Source: Candidatus Saccharimonadia bacterium (GTDB lineage: Bacteria; Patescibacteriota; Saccharimonadia; Saccharimonadales; 2-12-FULL-41-12). Taken from it: a DNA stretch of 8,438 bases. The stretch's first letter is position 1, and each line of letters starts with the position of its first letter. A program made the position numbers and the translations under genes. A model generated the notes under the pieces. The model saw only the letters and a program-made list of their open reading frames with translations, ran no database searches and was not told where the DNA came from. The stretch lies in NCBI GenBank assembly GCA_023263015.1, contig JALQXV010000108.1:1-8438 (forward strand). The letters run 5' to 3'. Below are positions 5,126 through 8,438 of this stretch, one piece after another.

Positions 5126-5768
5126 CAGAAGACCCCTTTATAAGTATTAAGTACGACGGATCGACAAATGTGCCAGCGAATACACCGCCTGGTACTAAGA
5201 ACTGGAGAAGTGAGAACGAGAACAGATATATAAAGAGCGCAATAATGGCGTTTTGGATTTTGCTCTTAGCCTTTTGCGTTGCTTCTGGGTTACCTTCGGA
5301 AGCAGAGTACTGTATACCAGCCAGAACAATTGCTAGTACAACCGCCAAGCCAACTCCGTATGACAAGAAACGGATGATTGCATAGGCAACATCTTCGATT
5401 GCCGTCATATCTTCAGGACCATCATTACCCAAGCAGCCAAAGTTAAATTTAGTCTCTACTGAGTCTTTTGTTTTTTCGTTACCGCAGCGGCCGGCAGCCT
5501 TGGCTTTAGTAGAACCGGATGGGGCAGCACCAGCAGGGGACTTAAAGTCGTTGGCTCGGTCTTCGTAGCATTTATTCTTTTCATCGCCACGCTTTTTGTC
5601 GCAACTATCTTTTAGCGCGTCCTTACAAGCTTGGACTCGGATTTTGTCTTTACAAAGCTCGTCTGGGGTGGCCGCTGAGACATTAGCACCAAAGAGACCA
5701 AATGCCATAAAGAATGTGGCCACGAAAACAGCAATGTATTTGTATTTGATAAAAGATTTTAGTTTCAC
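5118..5768 (-). CDS. P1: large-head TrbC/VirB2-like T4SS pilin-family protein with six cysteines
   Basis: The largest of the seven (216 residues) and the first gene of the minus-strand operon. A signal peptide (about 1-32, ending NVSA) precedes an 85-residue exported head rich in Lys/Asp with six cysteines (C39, C48, C56, C67, C95, C112). A Ala/Gly/Ser linker runs at 78-92. TM1 is about 131-152, followed by AGIQYSASEGNPE (150-162), then TM2 about 172-193. Unlike its siblings it continues for about 24 residues after TM2, with a second hydrophobic patch (FVDPSYLILI). The GTG start lacks a Shine-Dalgarno sequence, but an in-frame TAA six codons upstream rules out any longer start and the next Met lies deep in the signal peptide. 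The promoter at 5798-5826 predicts a leader of about 22 nt. Confidence 0.75.
   Translation of the reverse strand: MKLKSFIKYKYIAVFVATFFMAFGLFGANVSAATPDELCKDKIRVQACKDALKDSCDKKRGDEKNKCYEDRANDFKSPAGAAPSGSTKAKAAGRCGNEKTKDSVETKFNFGCLGNDGPEDMTAIEDVAYAIIRFLSYGVGLAVVLAIVLAGIQYSASEGNPEATQKAKSKIQNAIIALFIYLFSFSLLQFLVPGGVFAGTFVDPSYLILIKGSSGA
5133..5139 (-). promoter_or_regulatory. Ribosome binding site fixing the GTG start of P2
   Basis: On the minus strand AAAGGGG stands 7 nt before the GTG at 5125-5123. It lies inside the last codons of P1, as expected for translational coupling. No ATG is available nearby, so this site decides the start. Confidence 0.7.
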
Positions 5769-5797
5769 GATTCGTATACGTTCTTACTTAATTCTAT

Positions 5798-5826
5798 ATT
5801 ATGCATACTAAGTGGGTAATTATCAA
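5798..5826 (-). promoter_or_regulatory. Promoter of the pilin operon (P1 to P6, possibly P7)
   Basis: On the minus strand: TTGATA (5826-5821, five of six -35 positions), exactly 17 nt, then CATAAT (5803-5798, five of six -10 positions) with TG directly before it. Transcription would start near 5790, about 22 nt before the GTG of P1. It is the best promoter match in the window and lies in the 98-bp divergent spacer shared with the plus-strand gene at 5867. Confidence 0.65.
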
Positions 5827-5866
5827 ATTTTAAGCCTATGTCCGTGGGTTCTTATTTTAAAATGCA

Positions 5867-6994
5867 ATGTTTGATAATATAATGATTGTTGTCTCACAGT
5901 CTCCAAAAGCGAAAATTATGCAAAAAACAATTTCTCGAGTTAGTGGTTTGATGACTAGGTCTGTCCTAGTCACTGTCCTGCTATCTTTTTGTTTGTCCAT
6001 CGCAATATCAATAATTCCAGCCCCAAGCGTCAGCGCCCAAGGTGAGCGTTACATTCTTTACTATCCTGACGATGACGCTAGTAAGAGCGCCATTAAAAAA
6101 ACCTATGACAAAAGCGGTTCTGATGAGTTTAAAGACCCGAATAACACCAAAGTGTCGATTCTGGCTTACGGAGGCGACCTGTTTAAAGATGGCCCGCAGC
6201 GCTTAGAGTATAACTTAGATACCAACTATAACCTCAGCAACCACGGAACTGGCGATGGAGACGATAATAATGAACAGTTCTTCACCAAGTTCTACTACTG
6301 CGACAGCAAAGGTAAGATTACATTTAATGATCCAAAGGATCCTGCTGGCTACTACAGAGTAACCTACAATATCGGTTTATTTATTGAGGATGGCAACGAA
6401 CTCTTTAATAACGAAACCCACAACGATAACGGCGTGGGCGCAAGCAAAATTGTAAAGATTACCCCTGAAAAGTCTAATGGTAGCGGTAAAGCACCAACGC
6501 CACGTAAAGAAGAGAAGATTAAAGATCTTAACGAGAACGACGGAGCTAAACACCTTGATGATGACATCGATAAAATGGATCCGGCCTCATGTCGGCCAAA
6601 TCCTGTTGGAGAAGATAAGATTAAGATCTCAAACTACTATTCGAGCGCTACAGATGAAGACAGAAAAGCTGTTGAATCCCTTATAGCAGGTGCTAACAAG
6701 GGAGGCTCAAGTGGTAATTCTAGTTCAAATAACGCCGATGATAATGCTGACTGCGATGCCAACTTTTCAAGCCCACTTGCATGGATTATGTGCCCCATAA
6801 TCGAGGGTATAGCCGACTTATCGGACTTTATTTTTAATGATCTTATAGAACCAATGCTCAAGAATATTCCAGTTTCAACCGACCCTGGTGATCCGAGCTA
6901 CCGAACATGGCAAGGCTTTAGAACAATTGCCAACATAATCCTAGTAGGCTCAATGCTACTACTTGTTTACGGAATTCTACGAGGAGGTCGCTAA
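5867..6994 (+). CDS. Exported, membrane-anchored protein; resembles the N-terminal part of a split VirB6-like protein
   Basis: The longest reading is 375 residues. A signal peptide is clear (hydrophobic 33-50, then PAPSVSA before Q58). The ectodomain (about 58-300) is rich in Asp/Asn/Tyr/Lys, contains C145, C242 and C296, has a Lys/Glu-rich middle (200-240) and a Ser/Gly/Asn linker (279-294), and matches no family I recognise. Near the C-terminus come a hydrophobic, probably amphipathic segment (303-330, with C309) and a transmembrane helix (352-371) preceded by YRTWQGFRTIAN. In CPR VirB6-like proteins such a W-x-x-FR-x-x-AN helix normally continues straight into the part encoded by the next gene, so this is probably the front half of a split channel protein. 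The start is uncertain: Met18 (ATG at 5918) or Met29 (5951) both keep the signal peptide, and a perfect TATAAT at 5878-5883 favours a start downstream of it. Confidence 0.75.
   Translation: MFDNIMIVVSQSPKAKIMQKTISRVSGLMTRSVLVTVLLSFCLSIAISIIPAPSVSAQGERYILYYPDDDASKSAIKKTYDKSGSDEFKDPNNTKVSILAYGGDLFKDGPQRLEYNLDTNYNLSNHGTGDGDDNNEQFFTKFYYCDSKGKITFNDPKDPAGYYRVTYNIGLFIEDGNELFNNETHNDNGVGASKIVKITPEKSNGSGKAPTPRKEEKIKDLNENDGAKHLDDDIDKMDPASCRPNPVGEDKIKISNYYSSATDEDRKAVESLIAGANKGGSSGNSSSNNADDNADCDANFSSPLAWIMCPIIEGIADLSDFIFNDLIEPMLKNIPVSTDPGDPSYRTWQGFRTIANIILVGSMLLLVYGILRGGR
5878..5883 (+). promoter_or_regulatory. Perfect -10 hexamer inside the start of the exported-protein gene
   Basis: TATAAT lies 11 nt inside the longest reading frame. 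The -35 region at 17 nt spacing (TTTTAA, 5855-5860) is weak. If used, transcription begins near 5890, and translation must start at ATG 5918 or 5951 instead of 5867. It could be a chance match in AT-rich DNA. Confidence 0.4.
6983..6987 (+). promoter_or_regulatory. Ribosome binding site of the VirB6-like gene
   Basis: GGAGG lies 8 nt before the ATG at 6996, within the last codons (RGGR) of the upstream gene. It is the strongest such site in the plus-strand T4SS genes and supports true re-initiation at 6996 as opposed to a sequencing frameshift. Confidence 0.75.
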
Positions 6995-6995
6995 A

Positions 6996-8438
6996 ATGGA
7001 TGCGTATACACTCCGCAAGGTAGCACCGCGTATTTTATTGGCCGTTATTGGGATTAACCTCTCTATTTATATATGTGTAGCTATGATCGACTTAACAACC
7101 ATCATTGGGCAGGGTATTGGTTCGATGTTAACCGGTCCGTTTATTGGAGCCGGTAATTTTGACTTTAACTTAACTCGTGGTGGCGGTATTGGTGCTATTG
7201 CCGAAGGCTTGGGTGCTACGGCAGCCGGCGGCCTTATCTTGAAAACCATTGCTTTTAAGATCATCGGTACAGCGATTGGCGGTAGCGGTGGTATTGGTGG
7301 GTTCTTAATATTCTCGATCCTCATTCCAGTAATCTTTATTATCTTGGCTGGCCTTTGCGTTATTGCGATTCGACAAGGTTTACTAGTGTTCTTAGTCGTT
7401 GTTTCACCGGTGGCATTTGCGCTATTTGTACTCCCGACTACCGAAAAATACTTTAAGCAGTGGTGGGATCTCTTTGTAAAAACGCTACTTATCTACCCAA
7501 TTTTGGCGGTGATTTTTGCGATGTGCGACATTATGCCGGTTGTCACCACTCAAACGACCACCAGTAGTACGGTGGCTGCGATTCTTGGGCTTATATTCGC
7601 ATTCCTTCCACTTGTTTTAATACCGTTCTCATTCAAGTTTGCAGGCGGTCTAATGAGTACGCTTGTGGGCGTAGTTCAAAAGGGCTATAAGCAGGCACAA
7701 AAAGACGGTGGCTGGCTCAGTCGACAACAAGGTCACTACAAGCAGCAACTTAAGGACCGCGAAGTCACTGGACGAAGTCAGTTGGCACGCCGTGGCCAGA
7801 GCTTGTCTGCACGACAGGGTCGCCGTAATGCGCTTACCCGTCGATACGGTAGCTTCTTGCAAAGCGGTGCGCATGGCTACACTGGCGATATTTTTGCCCA
7901 AGAATCAGCCCTTAACGAGCGTATGGGCAAAGAAAAGGACAATTCAACCGGCTTTGGTGATGATGCACTGTGGCGCGCTTACTCTTGGTCTGGACGCAAA
8001 GATGATACTCGAGTGAACGCAGATACGGGTCAAACTGAAATCCGAACTGCCGGTGGCGCATGGGTAGACAAGAGCTACCATGACCAAGCAGTTAAGAAGT
8101 TTGGTAAGAAGAACTCTGCAGCTTACCAGCAGGCTCTTACCTATGAAATGGGCAAGGCTATTACACAAGAACAACAAGATCACTTGTTAACAAGCTTCCA
8201 GAGTGGCGCCCAAGAAATGGGGCTTACACAAGAACAAGCAGTTGGCGTTTGGAAGGGTGCTGGTTTTGCAAAACAGAATGAAAACCGTCAGTTCAAACAC
8301 TACAGCCCTACTGTTGGAGCCGATGGTGGCGTTACTATGGCTATGGATGGTAAAGGACTTATTACTGAAATTGACGAAAAGCAGGGCAGCTACCAAGGCG
8401 CTATGCAGAATGCCGAAACATGGACAACTATGTCATCT
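6996..8438 (+). CDS. TrbL/VirB6-like polytopic inner-membrane T4SS protein (3' end outside window)
   Basis: Open for 481 codons to the window edge. The start MDAYTLRKVAPRILLAVIGI matches the 'YxxKKxLPR' segment typical of CPR VirB6/TrbL-like proteins. Hydrophobic helices are seen at about 11-32, 72-95, 102-126, 128-147, 162-180 and 192-215, including the family-like stretch SPVAFALFVLPTTEKYFKQW (137-156) and a glycine-rich segment (62-103). VirB6 forms part of the inner-membrane channel of a T4SS. After about residue 228 the protein turns hydrophilic: a basic, glutamine-rich region (240-285) and a Gly/Gln/Lys-rich tail with ALWRAYSWSG (324-333) and AGGAWVDKS (352-360), continuing past the edge with no further helices. 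It starts one base after the upstream stop behind GGAGG, so the two are co-translated. The cytoplasmic or external location of the tail cannot be read from sequence alone. Confidence 0.85.
   Translation, partial: MDAYTLRKVAPRILLAVIGINLSIYICVAMIDLTTIIGQGIGSMLTGPFIGAGNFDFNLTRGGGIGAIAEGLGATAAGGLILKTIAFKIIGTAIGGSGGIGGFLIFSILIPVIFIILAGLCVIAIRQGLLVFLVVVSPVAFALFVLPTTEKYFKQWWDLFVKTLLIYPILAVIFAMCDIMPVVTTQTTTSSTVAAILGLIFAFLPLVLIPFSFKFAGGLMSTLVGVVQKGYKQAQKDGGWLSRQQGHYKQQLKDREVTGRSQLARRGQSLSARQGRRNALTRRYGSFLQSGAHGYTGDIFAQESALNERMGKEKDNSTGFGDDALWRAYSWSGRKDDTRVNADTGQTEIRTAGGAWVDKSYHDQAVKKFGKKNSAAYQQALTYEMGKAITQEQQDHLLTSFQSGAQEMGLTQEQAVGVWKGAGFAKQNENRQFKHYSPTVGADGGVTMAMDGKGLITEIDEKQGSYQGAMQNAETWTTMSS

Noticed and set aside
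2684..5150. Plus-strand open frames opposite the pilin genes (for example 2684-3091, 4477-4713, 4884-5150)
   Set aside because: They mirror the minus-strand pilin genes, have no ribosome binding sites or family motifs, and the minus-strand frames show signal peptides, coupled starts and a shared core.
2644..5768. Type IV pilus (PilA-like) prepilins
   Set aside because: No G-[FM]-x-x-x-E prepilin peptidase site or long N-terminal helix is present. Two C-terminal helices with a short loop after an ordinary signal peptide fit TrbC/VirB2 instead.
6980..6996. Programmed +1 frameshift of the prfB type joining the exported protein to the VirB6-like protein
   Set aside because: A Shine-Dalgarno sequence and stop codon are present, but the codon before the stop (CGC followed by T) does not allow easy tRNA re-pairing and the spacing to GGAGG is 1 nt, not about 3. 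The same GGAGG is ideally placed to start translation at 6996.
7650..8396. Minus-strand open frames within the VirB6-like gene
   Set aside because: They lie opposite a continuous 481-codon frame with clear family features and a strong ribosome binding site, and their translations look like random hydrophobic or Ser/Cys-rich sequence.
1..8438. Alternative genetic code with UGA as glycine (Gracilibacteria / Absconditabacteria)
   Set aside because: TGA ends the 22-423 gene and P2 at coupled ATGA junctions, and no in-frame TGA occurs within any of the convincing genes.

Overview
The window looks like chromosomal DNA from a Patescibacteria (CPR) bacterium, most likely a Saccharibacteria (TM7)-type organism. 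This rests on a run of very short pilin-like type IV secretion (T4SS) membrane genes beside a TrbL/VirB6-like gene, on compact gene packing with many 1-8 nt overlaps, and on frequent two-residue 'AQ' signal-peptide ends. It is an inference from gene content and protein style, not from a marker gene. The standard code applies: TGA ends two genes, and tryptophan is TGG throughout. No rRNA, tRNA, CRISPR array or mobile element is visible.

Left part (1-2640), housekeeping genes. A small three-helix membrane protein of unknown function (22-423) overlaps by ATGA a DUF1295 / steroid 5-alpha-reductase-like membrane protein (420-1211). A convergent comF-type phosphoribosyltransferase gene follows (1216-1890, minus). 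After a 183-bp divergent spacer comes an Hsp20 small heat-shock protein with a strong ribosome binding site (2074-2580). A terminator hairpin at 2598-2627 can work in both directions and separates hsp20 from the pilin cluster.

Centre (2644-5768, minus strand). Seven consecutive small genes each encode two membrane helices joined by a conserved short loop of the type G-x-K-[FY]-[VI]-T-S-x-G-[DN]-x-x-x-x-x-x-A-[KR]. Most are preceded by a signal peptide and a short exported head with an even number of cysteines. This is the architecture of TrbC/VirB2-type T4SS pilins. Here they are called P1 (5118-5768) to P7 (2644-3069) in order of transcription. P1-P6 are nearly gapless and sit behind a near-consensus promoter at 5798-5826. 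P7 follows a 69-bp gap with its own extended -10 promoter and directly precedes the terminator.

Right part (5867-8438, plus strand). Divergent from the pilins is an exported protein with a long unrecognised ectodomain and a C-terminal membrane anchor (5867-6994). One base later comes a polytopic TrbL/VirB6-like channel protein (from 6996) with a long hydrophilic tail that runs off the window. The anchor of the first protein and the start of the second together resemble the N-terminal part of a single VirB6-like protein, so the canonical gene appears split here.

Taken together, the right two thirds is the pilin and inner-membrane-channel end of a CPR-type T4SS-like machine. The pilin set is expanded to seven paralogues with divergent, probably disulfide-bonded heads, which may relate to contact with a host cell or to DNA transport. 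Neither role can be proved from this sequence. An ATPase (VirB4) would be expected beyond the right edge.
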